Origin: Muribaculum sp. | Lineage (GTDB): Bacteria; Bacteroidota; Bacteroidia; Bacteroidales; Muribaculaceae | DNA: 64,000 nt | Reading direction: 5' to 3' | Assembly (NCBI GenBank): GCA_009775095.1 | Contig: VSOZ01000012.1 | Span: 1-64,000, forward strand | Part shown: positions 54,281-63,094 of the stretch, piece by piece | How the letters are laid out: each line of letters opens with the position of its first letter | Numbering within the stretch: position 1 is the first letter of the stretch | Made by a program: the position numbers and the translations under genes | The notes under the pieces: model-generated | Told to the model about the DNA's origin: nothing | Database searches by the model: none | The model's input: the letters and a program-made list of their open reading frames with translations, nothing else

Positions 54281-54646
54281 ATGAATATCTTTTTAAATAT
54301 AATCTGGATTGTATTCGGCGGCTTCGCAATAGCCATCGAATATATTATGTCAAGTGTAGCGATGATGTGCACCATCATCGGCATACCTTTCGGACTGCAA
54401 ACACTTAAACTTGCGGCTGTAGCGCTCGTGCCATTCGGCAGCAAAGTGCTTCCGTCGCCGACATCCAACGGATGCCTGAATGCCATCATGAATGTGATAT
54501 GGTGGTTTGTGGGCGGTATACCCATAGCGCTGACCCACTTGGGTTTCGGTCTGCTTTTCTGTATAACTATAATAGGTATACCGTTCGGAGTGCAGCACTT
54601 CAAACTTGCCCGTCTCGCATTCAATCCGTTCGGCAAGACAGTATAA
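54281..54646 (+). CDS. YccF domain inner-membrane protein
   Basis: 121 aa from the ATG at 54281; a start at 54140 would lie upstream of the promoter. It carries two copies of the YccF unit, each with Ile-Ile-Gly-Ile-Pro-Phe-Gly and a following Phe-Lys/Leu-Lys-Leu-Ala, and about four membrane helices. Function unknown across bacteria. Converges on DUF5063 with a 14-bp gap. Confidence 0.9.
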   Translation: MNIFLNIIWIVFGGFAIAIEYIMSSVAMMCTIIGIPFGLQTLKLAAVALVPFGSKVLPSPTSNGCLNAIMNVIWWFVGGIPIALTHLGFGLLFCITIIGIPFGVQHFKLARLAFNPFGKTV

Positions 54647-54660
54647 ATGCACCGTATAGC

Positions 54661-55170
54661 CTAAACCGCCGAGTAGCGCAACTGATTAAGAGCCCGGAGC
54701 ACATTACATAAAATACGGCTCCAATAAACCTCAAAGTCTTCTTTTACAGCGATCAGGCCAAGAATGACAAGCTCTTCAGGCACATCCTTCACCGTTTCAA
54801 GGAAGTTGTAGAAGACCTGAAATATATCGGCGAGACCTTCTGAAATCGATGCGGCAATAGGAGTGTCGGAATACTTCATATCTTCTTCAAACACTTCAAG
54901 ATATGTATCATCGGGCCCAAGCAGATTTTCCACACCGCGACGTATGGAGTCATAATAGTCTTCCTCGAGTTTTCCGTCTATATAAGCGTCTTCGAGCACG
55001 TTGTCTATCTTAAGGTCAGAGGCTGAAATATATATGCGCGGCAACAACCTCAGCATCGAAGCGACAAAATCGTCACGTTCTGCCTCACGCGTACGTTCAA
55101 GAGCCTGACAATATTCATTGCACAACGCTATAAAGGCAAGAGCGTTGTTATTTATCGATTTCCGGTCCAT
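54661..55170 (-). CDS. DUF5063 domain protein
   Basis: 169 aa, mostly helical and strongly acidic, cytoplasmic. It matches the Bacteroidetes DUF5063 family in pattern (Asn-Glu-Tyr-Cys start region, Leu-Leu-Pro-Arg-Ile-Tyr-Ile, Tyr-Trp-Ser-Arg-Ile-Leu-Cys-Asn-Val-Leu-Arg-Ala-Leu end). The start overlaps the end of nadD by 23 bp, showing tight coupling to the nadD-gmk-yicC operon. Function unknown. Confidence 0.8.
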   Translation of the reverse strand: MDRKSINNNALAFIALCNEYCQALERTREAERDDFVASMLRLLPRIYISASDLKIDNVLEDAYIDGKLEEDYYDSIRRGVENLLGPDDTYLEVFEEDMKYSDTPIAASISEGLADIFQVFYNFLETVKDVPEELVILGLIAVKEDFEVYWSRILCNVLRALNQLRYSAV

Positions 55171-55750
55171 CGTTGTTTATGTACAGTTTTTTGTTTATGA
55201 TATACTCATATACCTGCGAAGGCAAGAAAAAGTTCATGTCCTTTCCCTCCAATATACCTTTCCGGACAAATGAAGACGACAGCTCGATAACAGGAGCCTC
55301 GATCATTCTTACACGAGGATCTTCGATTTCACCGAGCTCATAACCGGGGCGCGGATAAATCATAAGGCCGAATTCATCAAGTATAGCCTCACTCTCCCTC
55401 CATCCACTGAATCCGGCCCAGTTATCGCTACCAATAATCAATCGGAAAATTTTATCGGGATAACGGGCGGCAAGAGTGCGCAAAGTAGTTATTGTATAGG
55501 ACGGCCGCGGGAGCGACAGCTCAATGTCGCAACTACAGATAGCCGACGACAGACCGCATGCCATTTCAAGCATGGCAATTCTATGGCTGTCAGGGGCCAA
55601 AATCCAGTCGGACTTAAACGGGCTGCGTGGCGACAATACAAGCCAAACTCTGTCGACCGGGCCGTATTGCGCTATATAAGATGCAAGCATAAGATGGCCC
55701 GAATGAACCGGATTGAACGACCCGCTCAATACTCCTACTACCTCTTTCAC
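55148..55750 (-). CDS. nadD: Nicotinate-nucleotide adenylyltransferase
   Basis: 200 aa. Nucleotidyltransferase motif Gly-Ser-Phe-Asn-Pro-Val-His-Ser-Gly-His at 9-18 and the C-terminal Ser-Ser-Ser/Ile-Arg-equivalent Ser-Ser-Phe-Val-Arg-Lys-Gly. It makes deamido-NAD from NaMN and ATP. Overlaps gmk by 4 bp. Confidence 0.96.
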   Translation of the reverse strand: MKEVVGVLSGSFNPVHSGHLMLASYIAQYGPVDRVWLVLSPRSPFKSDWILAPDSHRIAMLEMACGLSSAICSCDIELSLPRPSYTITTLRTLAARYPDKIFRLIIGSDNWAGFSGWRESEAILDEFGLMIYPRPGYELGEIEDPRVRMIEAPVIELSSSFVRKGILEGKDMNFFLPSQVYEYIINKKLYINNDGPEIDK

Positions 55751-56316
55751 TTGGCCAAGAAATCGGTTATGACTTTATGTACTTGCGATACAGCCTCGGC
55801 AAGATCGTCATTTACAACAGTGACATCATAGTCCGGAGCAAAAGTCAGTTCATAAGCGGCTTTACCCACACGCTCCTCAATGACTTCCGGAGCGTCGGTG
55901 GCACGCTTCTCAAGTCTTGCCCGCAACTCATCTATCGACGGTGGCATTATAAATACGGCCAATGCTCTATCGCCATATATACGCTTTACGTTCATAGCGC
56001 CCTTGACATCGATATCAAGCACTACATTATGGCCGCTTTCAATGACACGGTCTATCTCGCTACGCAATGTACCGTAAAAACGGCCTTGATATACCTCCTC
56101 GTATTCAACGAAATCGCCTGTGTCTATTTTGCGTCGGAATTCTTCTTCGGTAAGGAAATAATAGTGCACACCATGCTCCTCACCCTCTCGTGGAGAGCGG
56201 CTCGTAGCCGATACTGAAAAGCGCATGTCTATATCTCCTTTTTCAAAGAGCGCATTTATAATAGTCGACTTACCGCAACCCGACGGAGCCGATACAATAA
56301 TAATCTTACCCGCCAT
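55747..56316 (-). CDS. gmk: Guanylate kinase
   Basis: 189 aa. P-loop Ala-Pro-Ser-Gly-Cys-Gly-Lys-Ser-Thr (10-18), GMP site Thr-Ser-Arg-Ser-Pro-Arg-Glu-Gly-Glu and Tyr-Tyr-Phe. Phosphorylates GMP to GDP. It follows the yicC gene by 8 bp; yicC-gmk linkage is common in bacteria. Confidence 0.97.
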   Translation of the reverse strand: MAGKIIIVSAPSGCGKSTIINALFEKGDIDMRFSVSATSRSPREGEEHGVHYYFLTEEEFRRKIDTGDFVEYEEVYQGRFYGTLRSEIDRVIESGHNVVLDIDVKGAMNVKRIYGDRALAVFIMPPSIDELRARLEKRATDAPEVIEERVGKAAYELTFAPDYDVTVVNDDLAEAVSQVHKVITDFLAK

Positions 56317-56324
56317 ATAACGAA

Positions 56325-57200
56325 TTACATTACATTAAGTACCTGTTCCTTAATCTGCTCCAGCTCGTCTTTCATCTTGACGACTATCTTCTGCATCTCA
56401 GCATGGTTTGACTTGGAGCCCAACGTATTGATTTCACGACCCATCTCCTGACTTATAAAGCCTAACTTCTTGCCTTGTCCGGAACCGCTTTCCATAGTCT
56501 CCATGAAATAGTTGAGATGTTGTGCAAGACGCTGCTTCTCCTCGTTCACATCCAGCTTCTCGATATAGAAAATCATCTCCTGCTCAAGTCTATTTTTGTC
56601 AAAAGCCACGCCATCGAGTTTGGACAAGTTATCCATGATACGGGCACGGATTTTGCTCACACGCTCCTTTTCAAACGGCTCGACCGCAGTAAGAAGCTCC
56701 CTTATATTCTCAATCTTTTTTGTAAAGAACTCGTAAAGTTTACGGCCCTCTTTCTCACGAAATTGCATGAGCGACTCTATGGCCTCACTTACAGCATTGG
56801 AGAGCACATTGGCATCCTCTTCCGAAATAGCCGCCGGAAGTTCACTCTTTACTGTCTCGGGAAATCTGAGCAACACGCTGTACCAGTCATCAGGCCAAGC
56901 AATGCCAAGCTGACGGGCCATCTCCTCTACCTGAGCCTTATATGAAGCCATAAGGGGGACATTGAGCGACACCGTAGGCTCCGCTCCTATCGACTCGGCA
57001 TAAATCTGAAAGTCGACCTTGCCACGTTCGAGACGCGCCGCTATCATATTGCGGAACGTCAATTCTTTTTCACGGAATGCCGCAGGCACACGCGATGTTA
57101 TATCAAGTTGCTTACTGTTGAGCGATTTTATCTCGACTGTTATTTTTTTATTGGGGATAGCGGCAACCGATTTGCCAAACCCTGTCATGGAAAGTATCAT
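56325..57200 (-). CDS. YicC family endoribonuclease
   Basis: 291 aa. It starts Met-Ile-Leu-Ser-Met-Thr-Gly-Phe-Gly-Lys-Ser, includes Glu-Ile-Lys-Ser-Leu-Asn-Ser-Lys and ends with the conserved DUF1732 part (Lys-Leu-Gly-Phe-Ile-Ser-Gln-Glu-Met-Gly-Arg-Glu-Ile-Asn-Thr-Leu-Gly-Ser-Lys). Family members are RNA endonucleases linked to sRNA turnover. First gene of the yicC-gmk-nadD-DUF5063 operon. Confidence 0.93.
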   Translation of the reverse strand: MILSMTGFGKSVAAIPNKKITVEIKSLNSKQLDITSRVPAAFREKELTFRNMIAARLERGKVDFQIYAESIGAEPTVSLNVPLMASYKAQVEEMARQLGIAWPDDWYSVLLRFPETVKSELPAAISEEDANVLSNAVSEAIESLMQFREKEGRKLYEFFTKKIENIRELLTAVEPFEKERVSKIRARIMDNLSKLDGVAFDKNRLEQEMIFYIEKLDVNEEKQRLAQHLNYFMETMESGSGQGKKLGFISQEMGREINTLGSKSNHAEMQKIVVKMKDELEQIKEQVLNVM

Positions 57201-57217
57201 GGGCTGTTATTTTCTCA

Positions 57218-57225
57218 CAAAATTA
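57218..57225 (-). promoter_or_regulatory. -7 element for the yicC operon
   Basis: TAATTTTG on the minus strand, 17 bp before the yicC start. -33 not clear. Confidence 0.35.
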
Positions 57226-57258
57226 AAAAAAACTCCCGACATTAACGGAATTAAATCG

Positions 57259-57266
57259 TAACTTTG
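57259..57266 (+). promoter_or_regulatory. -7 element for the tsaB-metF-holB run
   Basis: TAACTTTG, 26 bp before the tsaB start; -33 not clear. It shares a 92-bp divergent region with the yicC promoter. Confidence 0.4.
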
Positions 57267-57292
57267 TAATAAATTATTCAACGATAAAGTAA

Positions 57293-57985
57293 ATGGCGGC
57301 AATTTTAAATATCGAAACATCTACCGACGTATGCTCCGTAGCGTTAACTTACGACGGCCAAGTCGTAACGCAACGGGAGGATTATCGCGGACACAACCAC
57401 GCCACACTGTTAAGCGGTTACATAAAGGACTGCATGGAAGAGGCCAAGAACAAAAACCTCAAGCTTGACGCCATAGCCGTAAGCATAGGGCCTGGTAGCT
57501 ATACGGGACTGCGCATAGGGCTTTCGGAGGCTAAAGGACTCGCCTACGCTCTCGACGTGCCTCTGATAGGTGTCGACACTCTGGCAATAATGACCGTGAC
57601 GGTGATGTTCAGCGATTTTTTTGACAGCGACGTCATGTTTGCGCCGATGCTTGATGCACGACGTATGGAAGTTTATACCGCCGTATACAATTACGCGTTG
57701 GAAACTCTGCTTGCTCCCACTCCGCTGATTCTTGACGAGAACAGCTACAGCGAGTATCTTGACCGCGGGCACGTAATATTTTTCGGTAACGGTAGCGACA
57801 AAGCAAGACCTCTTCTCGAGAAGCACAAAAACGCCAACTTCATAACGGAGATACATCCGCTGGCAGCCAATATGACGGCTCTTTCGGAACGCGCGTACAG
57901 AAATCGGGACTTTCTTGATCTCGCCTACTCGACCCCACATTATCTGAAAGAGTTTCAGGCCACCAAACCCAAATCGATTTTCTAA
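57293..57985 (+). CDS. tsaB: tRNA threonylcarbamoyladenosine biosynthesis protein TsaB
   Basis: 230 aa. ASKHA-type fold with Ile-Leu-Asn-Ile-Glu-Thr-Ser-Thr-Asp-Val-Cys-Ser-Val-Ala and Ser-Ile-Gly-Pro-Gly-Ser-Tyr-Thr-Gly-Leu-Arg-Ile-Gly. Non-catalytic partner of TsaD in making t6A37 on tRNA. Divergent from yicC; metF follows by 41 bp. Confidence 0.96.
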   Translation: MAAILNIETSTDVCSVALTYDGQVVTQREDYRGHNHATLLSGYIKDCMEEAKNKNLKLDAIAVSIGPGSYTGLRIGLSEAKGLAYALDVPLIGVDTLAIMTVTVMFSDFFDSDVMFAPMLDARRMEVYTAVYNYALETLLAPTPLILDENSYSEYLDRGHVIFFGNGSDKARPLLEKHKNANFITEIHPLAANMTALSERAYRNRDFLDLAYSTPHYLKEFQATKPKSIF

Positions 57986-58026
57986 CCGGTCATATCACCC
58001 AAACCGACCAATCATCATTATAGCCA

Positions 58027-58983
58027 ATGAAAATAACCGACCTCATAGCGGCTCACGGCCGCACCGGATTTTCATTTGAAGTGCTGCCCCCGCTCAAAGG
58101 GCGCGGTATAGCACAGTTGTTCCGCAACATAGATTCGCTTAAGGAATTCAATCCGTTGTATATCAACATAACCACTCACCGCAGCGAGATGGTATACAAA
58201 AACACGCCCGACGGGCTTTATCAGAAAGTAAGCGAACGAAGTCGTCCCGGCACTGTGGCGGTTGCTGCCGCCATACAGCAAAAGTACGGTATACCGGCCG
58301 TGCCTCATATAATATGCAGCGGCTTCTCCAAAATAGAGACAGAATATGCCCTCATAGACCTCAACTTTCTCGGCATAACCAACCTGCTCATTTTGCGTGG
58401 CGACAAAGCCAAACATGACAACCGGTTCATACCAAACGACAACGGATATGCCCATGCCTCGGAGTTACAGATGCAGGTCAACGAGTTTAACAAAGGCTAC
58501 TTCATCGACGGCACAAAAATGGATATCGTCACCGGAGAACAGTTTTCATACGGAGTGGCCGGCTATCCTGAGAAGCATGAGGAGGCGCCCAATCCCGACA
58601 TAGACCTGCAGTATCTCAAACATAAAGTTGATAACGGAGCCGAATATATCGTGACTCAGATGTTTTTTGACAACGAGAAATACTACAACTTTGTCGACCG
58701 ATGCCGGAATGCAGGCATAACGGTTCCGGTTATTCCGGGCCTGAAGCCGATCACGACAAAAAATCAGCTGACGCTTCTTCCAAAAGTCTTCCATGTAGAC
58801 CTGCCTATGGAGCTAGCCAAAGAGCTTATCGCCTGTGAAAACGACGCGCAGGCAAAGGAGATCGGTATCGAATGGTGCAAAGGACAGGCCGCTGACCTCA
58901 TTGCCCACAATGTGCCGAGCATACATTTCTATTCATTAAATGCCACCAAAAGCGTAGAGGCCGTAGCTCGCGCCGTTTATTGA
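58027..58983 (+). CDS. metF: 5,10-methylenetetrahydrofolate reductase
   Basis: 318 aa TIM barrel. Starts with Phe-Ser-Phe-Glu-Val-Leu-Pro-Pro-Leu-Lys-Gly, whose Glu is the catalytic acid (Glu19), and has Leu-Ile-Leu-Arg-Gly-Asp for FAD binding and Thr-Gln-Met-Phe-Phe-Asp. Produces methyl-THF for methionine synthesis. 16 bp before the delta-prime gene. Confidence 0.96.
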   Translation: MKITDLIAAHGRTGFSFEVLPPLKGRGIAQLFRNIDSLKEFNPLYINITTHRSEMVYKNTPDGLYQKVSERSRPGTVAVAAAIQQKYGIPAVPHIICSGFSKIETEYALIDLNFLGITNLLILRGDKAKHDNRFIPNDNGYAHASELQMQVNEFNKGYFIDGTKMDIVTGEQFSYGVAGYPEKHEEAPNPDIDLQYLKHKVDNGAEYIVTQMFFDNEKYYNFVDRCRNAGITVPVIPGLKPITTKNQLTLLPKVFHVDLPMELAKELIACENDAQAKEIGIEWCKGQAADLIAHNVPSIHFYSLNATKSVEAVARAVY

Positions 58984-58999
58984 ATCAAACATTTTCGCC

Positions 59000-60124
59000 A
59001 TGAAATTCAGCGACATACCATCACATCAGAGTGCCAAAGAGCGTCTGCGGGCAATGATTGACAATGACCGTATACCCCACGCCATACTACTTGAGGGTCC
59101 GGCCGGAATAGGTAAATTCGCCCTTGCTCGGGCTGCGGCCCAATACATCCACTGCGAAAACCGTACCGACGGTGACAGCTGCGGTGTGTGTCCGTCATGT
59201 CTGCAACATCAATCGTTCAATCATATCGACACACATTTCGTATTTCCGATCGTAAAGAAAAAGAGCGGACAGACTACTCTATGCGATGACTATATTGACG
59301 AGTGGCGCGATTACCTGTCGCAAAATCCGTACATGGACTTTCAGAACTGGATGACAGCATTAGGCTCGCCCTCCACTCAACCGGTCATATATGTGGACGA
59401 GAGCGACGCTCTTATACGCAAACTAAGCTACACATCGCATGCGGCGCGCTACAAAGTAGCACTTATTTGGCTTCCGGAACGGCTTCATGAAAGTGCAGCA
59501 AATAAACTACTGAAACAGATTGAAGAACCGTATTCCGATACAGTATTTATACTTGTCAGCAACGATGCAAAAAAGATATTGCCTACCATATACTCACGCA
59601 CACAACGCATAGAGTTGAAGCGTCTCGCCGATGATGTAATAGCCGACAACCTTATAAAAAACTTCTCTGTAGACCCGGCCGACGCCATGGCTTTGGCACA
59701 CCTTGCCGAAGGCAATATGATAAAAGCGCACAACAGCCTGAACCTAAGTCGCGAAAATCATCTATTTCTCGACTTGTTCATGAACCTTATGCGTCAGGCT
59801 TACCAACGCCATGTAAAAGAATTAAAGGAGTGGTCAGCCGAAGTGTCCGCACTGGGACGTGAACAAGAGTTGCGCTTCATTGAATACTGCCAGCGGCTTA
59901 TCCGTGAAAATTTCATATACAACATCAATCGACCCGAACTGAACTATCTGAACAGAGAGGAAGCGGCTTTCAGCTCAAAATTCGCCCGTTTCATAAACGA
60001 GCGCAACGTCCAGAGCATAATGGCTGAGCTTGACAATGTATATACCGACATAGCCGGAAACGGCAACGGCAAAATAGTACTGTTTGATTTGGCGGTAAAA
60101 ATGATAATGTTGCTAAAGACATGA
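59000..60124 (+). CDS. holB: DNA polymerase III subunit delta prime
   Basis: 374 aa AAA+ clamp-loader subunit. Walker-A-like Gly-Pro-Ala-Gly-Ile-Gly-Lys-Phe-Ala (~30-38), zinc-binding Cys-x8-Cys-x2-Cys-x2-Cys (~51-65), Glu-Glu-Pro and Arg-Thr-Gln-Arg sensor region. Part of the gamma-complex that loads the beta clamp. Overlaps the next gene by 4 bp. Confidence 0.93.
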   Translation: MKFSDIPSHQSAKERLRAMIDNDRIPHAILLEGPAGIGKFALARAAAQYIHCENRTDGDSCGVCPSCLQHQSFNHIDTHFVFPIVKKKSGQTTLCDDYIDEWRDYLSQNPYMDFQNWMTALGSPSTQPVIYVDESDALIRKLSYTSHAARYKVALIWLPERLHESAANKLLKQIEEPYSDTVFILVSNDAKKILPTIYSRTQRIELKRLADDVIADNLIKNFSVDPADAMALAHLAEGNMIKAHNSLNLSRENHLFLDLFMNLMRQAYQRHVKELKEWSAEVSALGREQELRFIEYCQRLIRENFIYNINRPELNYLNREEAAFSSKFARFINERNVQSIMAELDNVYTDIAGNGNGKIVLFDLAVKMIMLLKT

Positions 60125-63084
60125 AGCCCTTTCTGCAAAGTATAGCCGAAGTATACCACGCGCGGGAGAAAGACAAGTTGATTGACTACTGCTTCGTATT
60201 TCCAAATAAACGTAGCGGAACGTTCTTTCGTCAGTATCTGTCGCAATGCGCGCCTTCGGAAACTCCGTTTTTCGAACCTGAGGTAATAACTATTAGCGAG
60301 TTTATATCGTCATTTTCCGACTATGTGGAAGCATCGCGTTACGACCTGCTGTTCACCCTCTTTACCGAGTATGCGAAGTTGTCGAAAGAGACCGAGGACT
60401 TCGACAAATTTGTATTCTGGGGCGACATGCTTGTCAATGATTTCAACGATGTAGACCGTTATCTTGCCGATGCGCACCAACTGTTCAAAAACGTAAAGAA
60501 TGTTCGTGAGATAGCCACCGACTTCCTCACAGAAGAGCAGAAAGAGGTCATAACACGGTATTGGGATGTCGACTTACAATCCTATAGCCCCGAGCAGTTC
60601 TGGACACATCTTACCAAAGAAGGAGAGCCACGCGTAAACAGAGACTCATTCGTGCAACTGTGGGAGATACTTGATCCGCTATACCATGCGGTAAAAAAGA
60701 GCCTTGCATCAAGAGGGCTATGTTACTCCGGCATGCAGTACCGAGAGGTTGCCGAGAAGCTAAGCGGCATGACCGCCGACGACCTGCCGTATTCACGCAT
60801 AATATTTGTAGGTTTCAATGTGCTTTCCACATCGGAAATACATATTTTCAGCCGGTTGCGCGATATCGGCAGAGCCGATTTTTACTGGGATTACAATCTG
60901 CCCAAAGAGATAAAGGAAAATTGCTCGGCCACTCACTTCATACGCAAATATGTAAAGGCATTTCCCTCACTATACGATTTATCGGACGATTCCGGCACAT
61001 TGCCCGACATAGAGATTGTAAGCGTGCCGTCCAACGTAGGACAGGTAAAACTCGCAGGCGACATAATCAGGCAAATGGCTGCCGACGGTTCAATAGCCGA
61101 CGCGGACAACGCTGTCGACACAGCGATAGTGCTGCCTTCCGAAGAGCTGTTTGTCGACCTGCTGCATTCAGTGCCGCCTGAAATATCGACAGTAAACATA
61201 ACCATGGGCTATCCGCTACGTCATACATCGGTGGCGGTATTTATGCGCAACATAATGTCAATGCATCTTCGTGCAAAAAAAGTGCGCGGCCTGTGGCACT
61301 TCTTCTATGAGGATGTAAAAGACGTGATCACGCACAGCCTGATTGTATCATTTGCCGGCAAATCGTGCGAGGCACTGAAAAAGGATATCGAAACCCGACG
61401 CATGTTTCTTATACCGTCAGAATACGTATCCGAGAACTATCCAGACCTGAAAACCATATTTTTCCCGGTAGAAGACCTGATGTCGGGCAATAACGTATTT
61501 AAATATGTATCGGATCTTACCAAATATATTTTATCGGAACTGGATAAAGCGCCGAAAGACAACAACACCGCACTTGAAATCGGTTTTGTGACGCGTTACC
61601 GTCAGTCGGTTGAGCAACTCCAACGAGCTACGGAAAAGTACGGCATAACCATGCGCGACAATACCTTCTTTCACCTCATCGAACGTACCGTCAATACGGA
61701 GACGGTCAATTTCGTAGGCGAACCGTTGTCAGGACTCCAGATCATGGGCGTACTCGAAACCCGTGCTCTTGATTTCAAAAACATCATACTCCTGTCAATG
61801 AACGAGCGCATATTTCCACGCAAGCACTACAGTCGCTCATTCATCCCCAATGTATTGCGTCAATGCTACGGGTTGTCAACCATGGAATTTCAGGAATGTA
61901 TATACGCCTACTATTTCTACAGACTTATATCACGGGCTTCAAATGTAAAGCTACTGTATGACGGGCGAACATCGGGGCTTAAAGGGGGAGAGATGTCACG
62001 CTACCTTTATCAGTTGCTGTACATGTTCCCGTCAGACAATCTAAAGAAGTTCAACGCATGCTTCAACGTACCGGCCACACATGTCGGCGAGCCATTTTCC
62101 GTGGCAAAAAATGGCCGGATAATGTCGCGCATAAACTGCTTTCTGTCGACGGCCGAAAACAAGCGCTACCTTTCGGCATCGGCCATAAACACATATCTGC
62201 AATGTCCGCTAAAATTTTACTTCGGATACGTGGAAAATGTGCGGGCCGAAGATGAGATGAAAGATTATGTCGACGAAAGCAGTTTCGGTCGCATAGTCCA
62301 CGAGGTGCTTGAATTTTCCTACAAGCGCATGCGCGGTTCGGCTGCCAAAGTCGAAATAACAGCCGACGTCATCGAGCGATTGAAAAGCGAGACCGTAAAA
62401 CTTGACAGCATAATAACCTCATCAATAAACAAACTCTACAACAATCTGCCGTCGCAAACCGGAGACAACGAGGCATATGAAAACCTTACTCCGCTCACAG
62501 GAGAAACAAAGATACTCGGCGAGCTGATCAGGGAATTTGTAATAACATTGTTTGACCGGGAAAAAGCATTTGTGCCGTTTTACTTCGTCGAAGGCGAGCG
62601 TGAGGTGTTCACTGACCTTCCGCTTGACTGTACACGAAGCTATAACATAAGGGGAAGCATAGACCGCATTGACGAAATGACCGACGGCCGCGTAAGAATT
62701 GTTGATTACAAAACCGGTAACGACGAAATAAAAGTTATAGATCTTAACGACCTCACCGAAAGTACGACGACAAAATCGCACAATAAGGGAGTGCTACAGC
62801 TTTTCCTATACTGCAACATGCACGCCCGCGACCGTCACTTTACTGGCGCTATATGGCCCATGCTGTATGCGATGAAGAAATTATTCACCGACGGTCTGCA
62901 GCCCGTAAAGATAGAAGGCGAGCCGCTGTATGACTACACAATACACAACGACGCCGTAATGGAAGCGCTCAACAGCAAATTGCGCAGTCTGTTTGACCAA
63001 AAGACGCCTTTTGTACCGACTCCGTCAGACAAACACTGCCATTACTGCGACTTTAAAGCCATGTGCGGCATGGCGCCGTCATAA
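60121..63084 (+). CDS. AddB-like PD-(D/E)XK nuclease family protein with 4-Cys iron-sulfur motif
   Basis: 987 aa. The N-terminal ~690 residues have the inactivated helicase-like architecture of AddB (Val-Phe-Pro-Asn-Lys-Arg-Ser-Gly replaces a Walker A). The C-terminal nuclease (~690-987) has Gly-Arg-Ile-Val-His-Glu-Val-Leu, Ile-Val-Asp-Tyr-Lys-Thr-Gly (catalytic Asp and Lys) and cysteines arranged as Leu-Gln-Cys-Pro-Leu-Lys-Phe-Tyr plus a terminal Cys-x2-Cys-x5-Cys, the AddB/Cas4-type Fe-S layout. It probably processes double-strand breaks with an AddA partner encoded elsewhere. Starts within the holB stop. Confidence 0.88.
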   Translation: MKPFLQSIAEVYHAREKDKLIDYCFVFPNKRSGTFFRQYLSQCAPSETPFFEPEVITISEFISSFSDYVEASRYDLLFTLFTEYAKLSKETEDFDKFVFWGDMLVNDFNDVDRYLADAHQLFKNVKNVREIATDFLTEEQKEVITRYWDVDLQSYSPEQFWTHLTKEGEPRVNRDSFVQLWEILDPLYHAVKKSLASRGLCYSGMQYREVAEKLSGMTADDLPYSRIIFVGFNVLSTSEIHIFSRLRDIGRADFYWDYNLPKEIKENCSATHFIRKYVKAFPSLYDLSDDSGTLPDIEIVSVPSNVGQVKLAGDIIRQMAADGSIADADNAVDTAIVLPSEELFVDLLHSVPPEISTVNITMGYPLRHTSVAVFMRNIMSMHLRAKKVRGLWHFFYEDVKDVITHSLIVSFAGKSCEALKKDIETRRMFLIPSEYVSENYPDLKTIFFPVEDLMSGNNVFKYVSDLTKYILSELDKAPKDNNTALEIGFVTRYRQSVEQLQRATEKYGITMRDNTFFHLIERTVNTETVNFVGEPLSGLQIMGVLETRALDFKNIILLSMNERIFPRKHYSRSFIPNVLRQCYGLSTMEFQECIYAYYFYRLISRASNVKLLYDGRTSGLKGGEMSRYLYQLLYMFPSDNLKKFNACFNVPATHVGEPFSVAKNGRIMSRINCFLSTAENKRYLSASAINTYLQCPLKFYFGYVENVRAEDEMKDYVDESSFGRIVHEVLEFSYKRMRGSAAKVEITADVIERLKSETVKLDSIITSSINKLYNNLPSQTGDNEAYENLTPLTGETKILGELIREFVITLFDREKAFVPFYFVEGEREVFTDLPLDCTRSYNIRGSIDRIDEMTDGRVRIVDYKTGNDEIKVIDLNDLTESTTTKSHNKGVLQLFLYCNMHARDRHFTGAIWPMLYAMKKLFTDGLQPVKIEGEPLYDYTIHNDAVMEALNSKLRSLFDQKTPFVPTPSDKHCHYCDFKAMCGMAPS

Positions 63085-63094
63085 ATGCACCGAT